A stretch of 64,000 nucleotides of DNA from Chitinophaga sp. LS1. GTDB taxonomy: Bacteria; Bacteroidota; Bacteroidia; Chitinophagales; Chitinophagaceae. Below the pieces are notes generated by a model. That model did not search any database and was not told where the DNA came from. It was given only the letters and a program-made list of their open reading frames with translations. Made by a program: the position numbers and the translations under genes. Positions 45,391 to 54,336 of the stretch are shown one piece after another (the stretch's first letter is position 1; each line of letters begins with the position of its first letter). The stretch spans positions 1,426,001 to 1,490,000 of the forward strand of contig NZ_CP128362.1 in assembly GCF_034274695.1 (NCBI RefSeq). Reading direction: 5' to 3'.

Positions 45391-46812
45391 TTATAATGTT
45401 TTGATATAATAGGTGTAGATCGTTTTATTTTCAGGTTTTAGTTCCAGTAAAGTGTTTTTTATAGATTCATATAGCGCGATATTGGGTGTTCCTTTCCCAT
45501 TGACCCATTTGAATTTTTCCAGTTTTAGATTGTCGATATTGGGGGTAGCCGCAGTGAGCACGATATTTATTCTTAATAAAGTATCAGCTTCTGCAGGTGT
45601 AAACTTGAAATCGAAGGTGATTCCAAGTTCTATATGTTTGTTATCGCTTTTGCTGGTATTATCAAATAAGGGTTGATTCAGGTGGAAGTAATTGGAGAGC
45701 GGCTTTAATGTTTGCGGATGGTATTTGCAGGCATCTTTTATTGAGCCGTCGTCGTTATAGCATTCGAGTATTAATGGATCTTTTTCTTCGTCGGATATTT
45801 TGGTTTCACCATTTTTCCCTTTAGTAGTTTTGGGAGGATTGTGTAATGTGTAATCAGCTTTTGCAAAATTTGTGAAATCTGTAGTGGCATTGAAAGTTTG
45901 TACTTCGAATGCTTTGAAGATATAGCTATCCTGATTGCTAAGGTCTATGAAGAGATTGCGGAATATGTCGGAGAATTCTTCCGGCACCTCTTTATGTATG
46001 TCTGCTATATTTTTCCAATCAAGACCTAGTGGATAGTATTCATACCATTCACCTTTTATATATTGATCTTTCTTTAGGTCTAAATCATTTTTATTATTGT
46101 AAATACCACCTGATTTGGGGTCTGCATAGTTTGTTGATAAAGTATATGCGCTTGTAGACAAATCGAACCGGGTGCTGTAGGGACTGAGTTTAGGCGAGAG
46201 CTTAGAGAGTAGAATGTTAGTACTATTGAAGATGGTAAAATAAATATGTTTGTCCACATTACCTTCTTTATAGTCTACTATAAAAAAATGGATGGATTTA
46301 CCTTTAGCCAACCATTTTGAAAATGGCAGTTTCAGATAGGCGGTATTTGTTACTTCAGTTTTATCATTCCATTCTTCGAAGTCTGTAATTAAGAGCGCAT
46401 CATTATCGGCTGCTGTGATTTTTTCGACAGCTTTCTGGATAGGCGCCCAGATATCTTTATAATTACTTTGATTACTTATTTCCTGCCCAAGCTGCGTGGT
46501 ATTGGTCACTGGTAATGGGGTTACCTCATTAGATCCCAGCTTATATACTTCAAACTTGTCGGTTAGTATTGTATTAAAACATTCTGACAGCAGACTGTTG
46601 ACAGTAGAAGTTTTGAAGGCATTGTTAATACCTGCTGAGAAGTCAATAAATAAATCAGGGGTGCCGTTATTAACATTCGACTGTACATTGTTATAGGCAT
46701 TGAGGCGTTCAGTAAGACCAGGGCCATAAGGGTCAAAGGAGGGCTCATGTTTGCATCCCCCGAAGCACGCCATCACCAGAAGGCCATATAAAAATTGGGA
46801 ATTAATAATCAT
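45391..46812 (-). CDS. Lipoprotein, first gene of ter operon
   Basis: 473 residues from ATG 46812. The upstream ATG at 46863 would place 17 polar residues before the signal peptide. The signal MIINSQFLYGLLVMACFGGC ends in a lipobox-like FGGC (Cys20). The next 170 residues have a vWA-like look: LFIDFSAGIN for the MIDAS start and ALLITDFEEW for the central strand. The rest is unrecognised. It is probably an envelope-located sensor or anchor for the Ter system. It leads a row of genes with gaps of 2-14 bases. Confidence 0.75.
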   Translation of the reverse strand: MIINSQFLYGLLVMACFGGCKHEPSFDPYGPGLTERLNAYNNVQSNVNNGTPDLFIDFSAGINNAFKTSTVNSLLSECFNTILTDKFEVYKLGSNEVTPLPVTNTTQLGQEISNQSNYKDIWAPIQKAVEKITAADNDALLITDFEEWNDKTEVTNTAYLKLPFSKWLAKGKSIHFFIVDYKEGNVDKHIYFTIFNSTNILLSKLSPKLSPYSTRFDLSTSAYTLSTNYADPKSGGIYNNKNDLDLKKDQYIKGEWYEYYPLGLDWKNIADIHKEVPEEFSDIFRNLFIDLSNQDSYIFKAFEVQTFNATTDFTNFAKADYTLHNPPKTTKGKNGETKISDEEKDPLILECYNDDGSIKDACKYHPQTLKPLSNYFHLNQPLFDNTSKSDNKHIELGITFDFKFTPAEADTLLRINIVLTAATPNIDNLKLEKFKWVNGKGTPNIALYESIKNTLLELKPENKTIYTYYIKTL

Positions 46813-46973
46813 AACATTATGAATTAAAAGCTTAGTGTCTTGACAATAGAATTCCACCTGCACTGGTTATACACCAGCACCAGAAAAATACTATCTGGAA
46901 ATATTCGTGAATTGGAGTTGTAAAATCAGGTGAAAATTAGAACTAATTTCCAACGCGACAAGTGCAGAAACGC

Positions 46974-46998
46974 AAAAAGGGGATAAATCCCCTTTTTT
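46974..46998. terminator. Terminator between SDR gene and ter operon
   Basis: AAAAAGGGGATAAATCCCCTTTTTT works in both directions, and ends the SDR transcript (minus strand) before the ter operon. Confidence 0.75.
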
Positions 46999-47021
46999 AA
47001 AATGATGCTTGAATATGTGGC

Positions 47022-47885
47022 TTATTTTAAATATCCTCCTTCCACAATATCCTCCAATATCCCTTTCTCTCTGGGCTCCCAGCCTAATATTTGCTTTGTC
47101 TCTTCAGCCGAAGGCATCACTCCCATTCCCGCAAAATGCGTAAACCATCCAAAGTGCGCTTCCGCATCTGCACCTGTCTTACTCACTGTTGGCATATTCA
47201 ATCCATTCCCTATAGTCGTCGCTATATCTCTAAATGGCACTCTCACTTCCGCTACCGCATGAAACACTTTTTGCGCCGGCTGTTTTTCTACTATCAACCT
47301 GTATAATACCGCTGCATCAAAACGATGTACCGCAGGCCAGTTATTCTTCCCTTCACCAATGTAAGCTGATTCACCTTTTGCTTTAGCTATGTTAATAATG
47401 ATAGGCACAAAACCATGATCACCTTCTCCATGCGTAGTGGGCGGCAGTCTTACTATATAAGCACCGACACTGCGGGCCGCTTCTTCTGTAGCCGCACGCG
47501 GTACCTTGTCTGATGGTGGAGGTGTATCACTTTCATCAACAGGACGTTCATAATTTAACAAACCAATTGCAGATGTAACGATGAACGGCAACTTAGTTTC
47601 TCCTAATGCTAAAATCAACTGATGATCTTCTTCACTACTTTGTTTGAACCGGGAGAAATCATGATTAAAAGCTGTATGAATAATCGCATCACATTGTACT
47701 GCACCTGCTTTGATGCTTTCAATGTCAGTGAGGTCTGCCATGTGAGCTGTTGCACCTATTTTTTCCAATGCTTCGGCATTGATATCAGAACGCACCATAC
47801 CCAATACCTGGTGTCCTGCCTGTAACAGTTCTTTTACGATTGCGGAGCCAACAAAACCCGAAGCTCCTGTAACAAATACCCGCAT
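47022..47885 (-). CDS. NAD-dependent epimerase/dehydratase (extended SDR)
   Basis: 287 residues. The N-terminal Rossmann motif is VFVTGASGFVGSAIVKEL, with the GxxGxxG signature. The substrate half contains VTSAIGLLNYERP and a His/Tyr region. It resembles bacterial NAD(P)-dependent oxidoreductases of the SDR a-type; the usual YxxxK is not obvious, so the reaction is uncertain. It lies 77 bases downstream of a Crp-family gene on the same strand with a palindrome between them, suggesting control by that regulator. Confidence 0.85.
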   Translation of the reverse strand: MRVFVTGASGFVGSAIVKELLQAGHQVLGMVRSDINAEALEKIGATAHMADLTDIESIKAGAVQCDAIIHTAFNHDFSRFKQSSEEDHQLILALGETKLPFIVTSAIGLLNYERPVDESDTPPPSDKVPRAATEEAARSVGAYIVRLPPTTHGEGDHGFVPIIINIAKAKGESAYIGEGKNNWPAVHRFDAAVLYRLIVEKQPAQKVFHAVAEVRVPFRDIATTIGNGLNMPTVSKTGADAEAHFGWFTHFAGMGVMPSAEETKQILGWEPREKGILEDIVEGGYLK

Positions 47886-47940
47886 AAATGAATGATTTAA
47901 TTTGTTGATACAAAAGTCATTTAATGTGGTGATGTAAATG

Positions 47941-47954
47941 TGGTCATTTGACCA
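47941..47954. promoter_or_regulatory. Palindromic operator candidate
   Basis: TGGTCA-TT-TGACCA, a perfect 6-base inverted repeat between the Crp-family gene and the SDR gene. Its half-site resembles Crp/Fnr operators (TGA/TCA). Confidence 0.5.
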
Positions 47955-47962
47955 TATTTAAA

Positions 47963-48541
47963 TTAACGATGTAACTGTGCATGCCGGATACGGGTCAATG
48001 TCTTTAATGACATACCCAGATAAGCAGCGATCATATGGAGTGGAACACGGGAGAGTAAATCAGGGTTGTTAATAACAAAGTCATCATACTTTTCTTCAGG
48101 CGTACCACTAAGCGTGGTAAACAGCCGCTGCCGGCCGGTATAATTAATTCTTGAGACCAATTGCTGTGAATAAGTATTCAGCGCCGGCATCTCGTTTAAT
48201 AAGGTATCAAATTCAGCCTTTGGCCATTGCAATACATCAGTACGCTCTATGGCAGCTATATTAAATTTTGAGGCAGACTGTAGGTGATAACTTTCCGGAT
48301 CTAATATCCACTGATGCGCTGAAGAGAATTGTAAAATGTATTCAGTACCATCGGCCGCAGTACCGTAATTACGTAGTAAACCTTTTATTATGAACGTTTT
48401 ATGCCGACACACCTGTCCCTGCTGCAACAGGTGCTCACCTCGCTGTAGCGTTCTGGGAACTGCGAATGCGGTAATCCGCTCTATCTCTTCATCAGAGAGT
48501 AGCGTTAGTGTGCGGCAATATGCTTGAAATTCAGCGATCAT
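47963..48541 (-). CDS. Crp/Fnr-family regulator 1
   Basis: 192 residues. The N-terminal cyclic-nucleotide-like beta-barrel (about 20-115) includes LQRGEHLLQQGQVCRHKTFI and IKGLLRNYG. A dimer helix and a C-terminal HTH with LHMIAAYLGMSLKTLTRIR follow. It has no iron-sulfur cysteines like Fnr. Such short Crp proteins in Bacteroidota usually regulate a neighbouring oxidoreductase, here the SDR gene. Confidence 0.88.
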   Translation of the reverse strand: MIAEFQAYCRTLTLLSDEEIERITAFAVPRTLQRGEHLLQQGQVCRHKTFIIKGLLRNYGTAADGTEYILQFSSAHQWILDPESYHLQSASKFNIAAIERTDVLQWPKAEFDTLLNEMPALNTYSQQLVSRINYTGRQRLFTTLSGTPEEKYDDFVINNPDLLSRVPLHMIAAYLGMSLKTLTRIRHAQLHR

Positions 48542-48677
48542 AACTCTCTCTAAAATTACTCCTGAAAAAAAATTCCACCAAATACTTTCATTCCGGGAAT
48601 ATATTTACTTTATTTGTTCTACTAAATCAGTAGACTGTTAGTCAGACACAGGACATTTACTTTTAACTAACCAGACC

Positions 48678-50246
48678 ATGTTATTACGTCCATTTGGGTT
48701 GCTATGCGTGTTGTTGACAACAGTGTTGTATACACAGGCGCAGAACAGACCTAACATCATCTTTATCCTGTCTGACGACCATGCTTACCAGGCGACGAGT
48801 GCTTATGGTAATAAGCTGGTGCAGACGCCAAATATAGACAGAATAGCCAATGCAGGCGCATTGCTGAATAACAACTTTGTAGCAAATTCTATTTGTGGGC
48901 CGAGCCGGGCGACATTGCTGACGGGGAAGTATAGCCATAAAAATGGGTATACCCTGAATGAAAAACGGTATGATGTGAATCAGACCAACTTCCCTACACT
49001 ATTGCAGCAGGGAGGGTATCAGACGGCGTGGATTGGAAAACTGCACCTGGGTAGTTTGCCGGTTGGGTTTGATTACTTTAATATCTTGCCGGGGCAGGGT
49101 CAGTATTATAATCCGGAGTTTATCAATAATCAGAATGACACGATTCAGTATAAGGGGTATGTAACGAATCTGATCTCTGAGTTCTTCTTTGACTGGTTGA
49201 AGAAGCGGGATACGAGCAAGCCGTTCTTTGCGGTAGTAGGAGAGAAGGCTACACATAGGGAGTGGTTGCCGGATGTGCAGGATCTGGGCGCGTATGATAA
49301 TATTGATTTCCCATTGCCGGACGATTTCTTTGACAACTACGATACGAGATTGGCAGCGCAGGATCAGGATATGACGATTGATAAGACGATGCTGTTGGAT
49401 CTGGATCTGAAAGTGCATCAGAAATTTGGAACAGCATTGAAGGATGCTGCGGACGCAGGACCTAATAAGCGGTATGTGAACAAGGGGTATGCAAGGTTGG
49501 ATCCAGAACAGGCAGGTGCGTATGAGATGTATTATGGTAAGATTTCGGATGATTTTGATGCGAAGAAATTAAGTGGGAAGGAGTTGGCGAAGTGGAAGTT
49601 CCAGCGCTATCTGAAGGACTATTATGCAACGGCGAAGTCTTTGGATAGAAATATTGGGCGTATTTTGGATTACCTGGATAGTACGGGGTTGAGTAAGAAT
49701 ACGGTGGTGATTTATGCTTCTGATCAGGGGTTTTATTTGGGAGAGCATGGGTGGTTTGATAAGCGGTTTATATATGAGCAGTCTTTGAAGACGGCTTTTG
49801 TGGCAAAGTATCCGGGGGTGATAAAGCCGGGAACGAAGGTAGCTGGGTTTGTGTCTAATGTGGATTGGGCGCCGACTATTTTGGATTTTGCGGGGATAAA
49901 AGCGCCGGCGGATATACAGGGGAGGTCGTTCTTTTCTTTGTTGAAGGGGAAGGAGCCGAAGGATTGGAGGAAGGATGTGTATTATCATTATTATGAGTAT
50001 CCGCAGCCGCATCATGTGAGTCCGCATTTTGGGATAAGGGCGAAGGATTTTGTGTTGGTGAGGTTTTATAAGGGAGTGGAGAGTTGGGAGTTGTTTGATT
50101 TGAAGAAGGATCCGGGGGAGAAGGTGAATGTGTATAAGGATACCCAGTATGTAAAGGTGGTGAAGGATTTGAAGGAGCGGTTGAGGAAGTTGATAGTGGA
50201 GTATGAGGATAAGGAGGCGTTGGAGATATTTAATAAGGAGATATAG
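48678..50246 (+). CDS. Sulfatase (alkaline phosphatase superfamily)
   Basis: 522 residues. Signal peptide MLLRPFGLLCVLLTTVLYTQAQ, then RPNIIFILSDDHAYQ with the metal Asp pair. The formylglycine motif is CGPSR with Cys73, and the C-terminal metal site is YASDQGFYLGEHGWFDKR. Exported; it probably removes sulfate from host or algal polysaccharides, but no polysaccharide-utilisation genes are near. The codons become strongly G-rich in the second half of the gene (GGG, AAG, TTG) compared with the first half. Confidence 0.93.
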   Translation: MLLRPFGLLCVLLTTVLYTQAQNRPNIIFILSDDHAYQATSAYGNKLVQTPNIDRIANAGALLNNNFVANSICGPSRATLLTGKYSHKNGYTLNEKRYDVNQTNFPTLLQQGGYQTAWIGKLHLGSLPVGFDYFNILPGQGQYYNPEFINNQNDTIQYKGYVTNLISEFFFDWLKKRDTSKPFFAVVGEKATHREWLPDVQDLGAYDNIDFPLPDDFFDNYDTRLAAQDQDMTIDKTMLLDLDLKVHQKFGTALKDAADAGPNKRYVNKGYARLDPEQAGAYEMYYGKISDDFDAKKLSGKELAKWKFQRYLKDYYATAKSLDRNIGRILDYLDSTGLSKNTVVIYASDQGFYLGEHGWFDKRFIYEQSLKTAFVAKYPGVIKPGTKVAGFVSNVDWAPTILDFAGIKAPADIQGRSFFSLLKGKEPKDWRKDVYYHYYEYPQPHHVSPHFGIRAKDFVLVRFYKGVESWELFDLKKDPGEKVNVYKDTQYVKVVKDLKERLRKLIVEYEDKEALEIFNKEI

Positions 50247-50249
50247 AGG

Positions 50250-50279
50250 AATAGTCCCCTTGCAGGGGCTATTTTTTTT
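50250..50279 (+). terminator. Sulfatase terminator
   Basis: AATAGTCCCC..GGGGCTATT followed by eight T's, 4 bases after the stop. Confidence 0.85.
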
Positions 50280-50404
50280 CCATTAAACTTCTCCATTTTT
50301 CAGGCCGTATACTTTCCTCTCTTAATCCTGCGATGCGCCATTTTGCATTTTCCATTATCACATTTTCTGATGCATTTAAGAGGCACCGGTGATGAAGATG
50401 ATAT

Positions 50405-50442
50405 GCATGTGTTGCTGTGCTTTATTGTACAGCAACACATGC
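50405..50442. repeat. 14-base perfect-stem hairpin
   Basis: GCATGTGTTGCTGT and its exact complement around a 10-base loop. No T-run follows. It could be a structured RNA or a REP-like repeat unit. Confidence 0.45.
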
Positions 50443-50602
50443 TTTAGGGAGTTGGGGTAGATGTGTCCAGGTTAGTAAATGATGTATCCAAATTTTCTTA
50501 CTTTTGATATATGCCGTATATAAGAAAGGAACCTCTGAAATACATACTCTCCGATTCAATCCGCAGGGGATGATATGGACACATTAGAAGAAAGTTTCTA
50601 CA

Positions 50603-51532
50603 CTAATGCAGAAACTTCACCGTCATATAATTAATAGGCAACCATTCATATCCTTTCCCCACCTTTTTCACATGTCCAATTCCTGGGAATGATAAATGTG
50701 GCGCGGCCACCCAATACCCTTGCTTTGCAGCATCATCAAAGGCTTTCGTTCTCGCAGCTTCAGCACCTGCAAATTCCACATCGAAATCAATTGTCACGCC
50801 CGGATCTACTAATTGTACCGCACCAGCATGAATGATATCACCTACAAAGACCAGTTTTTCGCCCTTGCTGGTCAGCATAAAAGCACTGTGACCTGGTGTA
50901 TGCCCTGCCAATGCAATGGCACTGATACCCGGTAACAACTGTGCGCCAGGAGCATATGTTTTTACCTTCCCCGCCTGTTGATAAGGAGCAATTGATTGCT
51001 GTGCAGGATCAAAGAAAGAAGTCGCTCTTTTATTGGCAGTGGCTTTGTTGGCTGGGTTTAACCAGAAATCAGCTTCCGGCTGACTGATGTAAAGAGTGGC
51101 ATTTGGGAAAACCATTTTACCACCTTCACTTAAACCACCTACGTGATCTGCATGCAGATGTGTTAATAAAACTACATTGATATCTTCCGGCTTATAACCT
51201 GCTGCTTCCAGGTTGTGACGGACTTTGCCTAAAGTGGCGCCCAAAAAGTTGCCCGTACCAGCGTCGATCAGGATGAGTTGATTATTGGTCTTTACCAGGT
51301 ATGCAGTAATAGATGTTTCTACAATCGTGTCCAGGTAGTTCTGTTTTAACAGTGATTCAATTTCACCTGCTTTCTTTTCGTGTAATAAACCCTTTAAATT
51401 CAGGGGAACAGTACCATCGGAGATAGCGATGACTTCACAATCGCCTAATGTCATGCGATAGTAGCCAGGTTGCTCTTGTGCATAAGTGGCAAATGTTGCG
51501 AAAAACAGTAGAGAGAAGAACAAATATTTCAT
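50603..51532 (-). CDS. Metallo-beta-lactamase-fold hydrolase, exported
   Basis: 309 residues from ATG 51532, which starts a clear signal peptide (MKYLFFSLLFFATFATYAQ); an in-frame ATG at 51589 adds 19 polar residues before it. Metal-site motifs are LLTHLHADHVGG, LAGHTPGHSAFM and FVGDIIHAGA, of the quorum-lactonase/MBL-like hydrolase type. It acts in the periplasm or outside. The substrate is unknown. The Crp gene upstream points the same way, and a strong palindrome lies between. Confidence 0.9.
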   Translation of the reverse strand: MKYLFFSLLFFATFATYAQEQPGYYRMTLGDCEVIAISDGTVPLNLKGLLHEKKAGEIESLLKQNYLDTIVETSITAYLVKTNNQLILIDAGTGNFLGATLGKVRHNLEAAGYKPEDINVVLLTHLHADHVGGLSEGGKMVFPNATLYISQPEADFWLNPANKATANKRATSFFDPAQQSIAPYQQAGKVKTYAPGAQLLPGISAIALAGHTPGHSAFMLTSKGEKLVFVGDIIHAGAVQLVDPGVTIDFDVEFAGAEAARTKAFDDAAKQGYWVAAPHLSFPGIGHVKKVGKGYEWLPINYMTVKFLH

Positions 51533-51585
51533 GTCGTTTGTAATTTGAGACACAAAATTGCTGCTCAAAGCACTGCTGTCGAAGG

Positions 51586-51616
51586 ACAAATGTCACTTTA
51601 AAATTGTGACATTTGT
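51586..51616. promoter_or_regulatory. 31-base palindromic operator candidate
   Basis: ACAAATGTCAC, 9 bases, GTGACATTTGT: 11-base perfect arms, 54 bases upstream of the MBL-fold start. The inner TGTCAC/GTGACA half-sites look like a Crp/Fnr-type operator. Confidence 0.6.
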
Positions 51617-51622
51617 AACACT

Positions 51623-51840
51623 ATTTACGATACAAACGACTTATGTTTTTGCGGGTTACTCCAAGGCTAGCTGAAGATCTGACTGGATAATTGCATATGT
51701 TGCTCAAATTATTTACGGTACAAACGACTGATCGTTTCGCGGGTTACACCAGGGCTAGCAGGAGATCTGACTGGATAATTGCATATGTTACTCAAATTAT
51801 TTACGGTACAAACGACTGATCGTTTCGCGGGTTACCCCCA
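51623..51840. repeat. 88-base tandem repeat at crp gene end
   Basis: Copies start at 51623, 51711 and (partial) 51799, each opening with ATTTACGGTACAAACGACT or a close variant and carrying GGGCTAGC..GGAGATCTGACTGGATAATTGC. The third copy is the coding 3' end of the Crp-family gene, so the two downstream copies are repeats of its last codons plus spacer. Confidence 0.85.
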
Positions 51841-52366
51841 GATACGTAGCAATCATCGCTTTAGGGATCCGGTTATATAAATGCGGATATTGCATTACAA
51901 AATGCTCAAACCGTTCTTTCGCACTTCCCATAATCATCAGCTGCACCCGCTTTTGCAATGCAACAAACCCATGGGCAGACTTGACACTTTTATAATGTTC
52001 ATACTTCCAGAGTTCCCGCCCCACCTTCAAGGTATCTTCCAGGGTAATGGCCAATAACTCACAATCTTCCAAACATTCAATAGCGGTTTTTGAAGGGGTC
52101 TGATTTAAAAATGCATCCCGCTCTGAGATCCACCAGGTTTCAGCGGCGAACTGATAAGTATATTCCTTACCTGATTTTTCTTCAGTCATATAAGCGCGGA
52201 GACAACCTTTCAACACAAAGTATTCACACTTCACCAACTCCCCTTCCCTGACAAGCAGGTGATGTTTCTTCAGTTTAACAGGCGTAAAATGAGACAGGAT
52301 ATATTCAAATTCCTCATCAGTGAGTTTACTGATGGCTTCTATATGAGCTCGCAGTGGGTGCACCAT
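51797..52366 (-). CDS. Crp/Fnr-family regulator 2
   Basis: 189 residues. The N-terminal sensor barrel has LKKHHLLVREGELVKCEYFV and LKGCLRAYM. The C-terminal HTH is IPKAMIATYLGVTRETISRL, ending YRK. No redox cysteines are seen. It is divergent from an NmrA-like gene and upstream of the MBL-fold gene, so either may be its target. Its 3' end is duplicated in tandem downstream. Confidence 0.88.
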   Translation of the reverse strand: MVHPLRAHIEAISKLTDEEFEYILSHFTPVKLKKHHLLVREGELVKCEYFVLKGCLRAYMTEEKSGKEYTYQFAAETWWISERDAFLNQTPSKTAIECLEDCELLAITLEDTLKVGRELWKYEHYKSVKSAHGFVALQKRVQLMIMGSAKERFEHFVMQYPHLYNRIPKAMIATYLGVTRETISRLYRK

Positions 52367-52450
52367 GCTGCAAATGTAGGAAACTATAGTAAGATACCCC
52401 CAATATCACCGCCGCCAACAACGCGGAGAAAGATTTGAACACAACAACCT

Positions 52451-52458
52451 TAGATTTG
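52451..52458 (+). promoter_or_regulatory. -7-like box before NmrA-like gene
   Basis: TAGATTTG fits TAnnTTTG, 53 bases before the start. A short palindrome TTTTGT-GAT-ACAAAA lies at 52488-52502, close to the start codon. No spaced -33 is seen. Confidence 0.35.
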
Positions 52459-52511
52459 GTTACGTCCGCGCACCCGTTTATCAGGAGTTTTGTGATACAA
52501 AATCAAATAGC

Positions 52512-53405
52512 ATGAAAATCGTTTTAACAGGCTCCTTAGGCCATATCGGATTACCACTGGCACAACTTCTTCATCACCATGACCTGACAATCGTCACCAG
52601 CAAAGAAGATAGAACGGCCGCCATCAAAGCACTCGGCGCCACACCGGCTGTCGGTTCTATTGAAGATGCAGATTTCCTCACCCGCACCTTTACAGGCGCT
52701 GACCTCGTGTATACCATGATCCCTCCCTTTGTCAGCTACTTCGATCCCAATGTAGACCTGTACGCTGAATGCCAGAAAGTGGCAGACAACCTGACACAGG
52801 CTATCAGGCAGGCCGGTGTGAAAAGAGTCATTCACCTGAGTAGTATCGGTGCACATCTGGAACATGGCTCCGGACTCATTAAACTGCATTACAATGTAGA
52901 GCAGGCATTGAATACACTGACGGATGCAGACATTACCTTCATGCGTGCTGTAGGCTTCTATTATAACTTATATGCTTTTATAGGATTGATCAAACAACAA
53001 GGTATCATGGCTTCCAATACCGGTGGAGATGACATCGCTACCTGGGTAGCACCATCAGATATCGCCGCTGCAATTGCAGATGAAATCACACTGCCAGCTG
53101 CCCACAGAAGGGTAAGATATGTAGTAAGCGATGAACTGACCTGCAATGAAACTGCACAGATTATAGGTGAGGCTATTGGCAAACCCGGTTTGCAATGGAT
53201 CGCACTTCCCAATGAACAATACCTGCAAGGTCTGATAGCTGCCGGTATGCAACCCGCTATCGCCCAGGGTATGGTAGAAATGTATGCCAGCGTGCACGAA
53301 GGTGTCCTGCAAGCTGATTACTTAAAAAACAGACCAGCGGAATTTGGGAAGGTGAAAGTGAAAGACTTCGCAAAAGACTTTGCCAACGCCTTTGCAGCAA
53401 AATAA
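52512..53405 (+). CDS. NmrA-like NAD(P)-binding protein
   Basis: 297 residues. A Rossmann start MKIVLTGSLGHIGLPLAQLL is followed by IHLSSIGAHLEHGSG, an NmrA/TMR-like atypical SDR without the usual Tyr-x-x-x-Lys. These act as NAD(P)H-dependent reductases or redox sensors. It heads a short plus-strand group with an AraC regulator 9 bases downstream and a Crp regulator after that. Confidence 0.88.
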   Translation: MKIVLTGSLGHIGLPLAQLLHHHDLTIVTSKEDRTAAIKALGATPAVGSIEDADFLTRTFTGADLVYTMIPPFVSYFDPNVDLYAECQKVADNLTQAIRQAGVKRVIHLSSIGAHLEHGSGLIKLHYNVEQALNTLTDADITFMRAVGFYYNLYAFIGLIKQQGIMASNTGGDDIATWVAPSDIAAAIADEITLPAAHRRVRYVVSDELTCNETAQIIGEAIGKPGLQWIALPNEQYLQGLIAAGMQPAIAQGMVEMYASVHEGVLQADYLKNRPAEFGKVKVKDFAKDFANAFAAK

Positions 53406-53414
53406 TTAACTTGT

Positions 53415-54335
53415 ATGATGGCCGGAAAACGCATCTTTACTTTTAATACTATATCTGCATTTCACGAGTTCAGGGGCTTCCCTAAACCGGAGCATCCACT
53501 GATCAGTGTGATAGACGTAGCGCCTATCAAAGATATTCATATGGAAGAGCCGGTCAGTATTGTGTTCAATTTTTACCTGATCAGCATGAAGAAAGGCTAC
53601 AATGTGAAAATGAAATATGGACAGCAGGAGTATGATTTTGATGAAGGAGTGATGAGTTTCATGGCGCCGGGACAGGTGTTTAGTATTGAACCCCTTTCAA
53701 AAGAAATAAATCAATCGGGATGGGTGTTACTGATCCATCCCGATTTTCTGTGGAATACGCCGCTGGCAAAGAAGATCAGGCAGTACCAGTATTTTGATTA
53801 TGCAGTGAATGAGGCATTGTTTCTTTCAGAAAAAGAAGAGCTGACGGTTTCTGCTATTGTGGAGAATATTAAGAGAGAGTATCATACCAATATCGATCAA
53901 TTCAGCCAGGAGATCATTCTGGCGCAGCTGGAATCGCTGTTGGCGTATGCGGAGCGGTTTTATCAGCGACAGTTTATTACAAGAAAAATCAGTAATCATC
54001 ACATTCTGGAAAAACTGGAAGCATTGCTGACTGATTATTTTAATAGTGATGAGTTGGTAAAAAAAGGGCTACCCAGTGTAAAGTACATTTCAACAGCGCT
54101 GAATGTATCGGCGAATTATCTGAGCAACTTACTGAAGACATTAACAGGCAAGAGTACACAGCAACATATACAGGATAAACTCATTGAGAAGGCCAAGGAA
54201 CAGTTATCTACTACTGATTTGTCGGTGAGTGAGATTGCTTATGGATTAGGGTTTGATTATCCACAGTCATTTAGTAAATTGTTTAAGGCGAAGACACAGT
54301 TATCGCCATTGGAATTCCGAAATTCATTTAATTAA
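53415..54335 (+). CDS. AraC-family regulator
   Basis: 306 residues. The N-terminal cupin-like region (about 50-120, with EGVMSFMAPGQVFSIEP) is followed by the C-terminal double HTH: YISTALNVSANYLSNLLK, then VSEIAYGLGFDYPQSFSKLF and TQLSPLEFR. It starts 9 bases after the NmrA-like gene and overlaps nothing. It probably regulates its own operon in response to a small ligand. Confidence 0.92.
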   Translation: MMAGKRIFTFNTISAFHEFRGFPKPEHPLISVIDVAPIKDIHMEEPVSIVFNFYLISMKKGYNVKMKYGQQEYDFDEGVMSFMAPGQVFSIEPLSKEINQSGWVLLIHPDFLWNTPLAKKIRQYQYFDYAVNEALFLSEKEELTVSAIVENIKREYHTNIDQFSQEIILAQLESLLAYAERFYQRQFITRKISNHHILEKLEALLTDYFNSDELVKKGLPSVKYISTALNVSANYLSNLLKTLTGKSTQQHIQDKLIEKAKEQLSTTDLSVSEIAYGLGFDYPQSFSKLFKAKTQLSPLEFRNSFN

Positions 54336-54336
54336 T

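Larger units (their letters stand above)
50247..50602. other. Intergenic with two hairpins
   Basis: No gene. Holds the sulfatase terminator and a long perfect hairpin (50405-50442), described separately. Confidence 0.5.

Noticed and set aside
48999..49418. A 139-codon frame antisense to the sulfatase (and another at 49569-50027)
   Set aside because: Shadows produced by the unusual codon composition of the sulfatase; no start context or domain.
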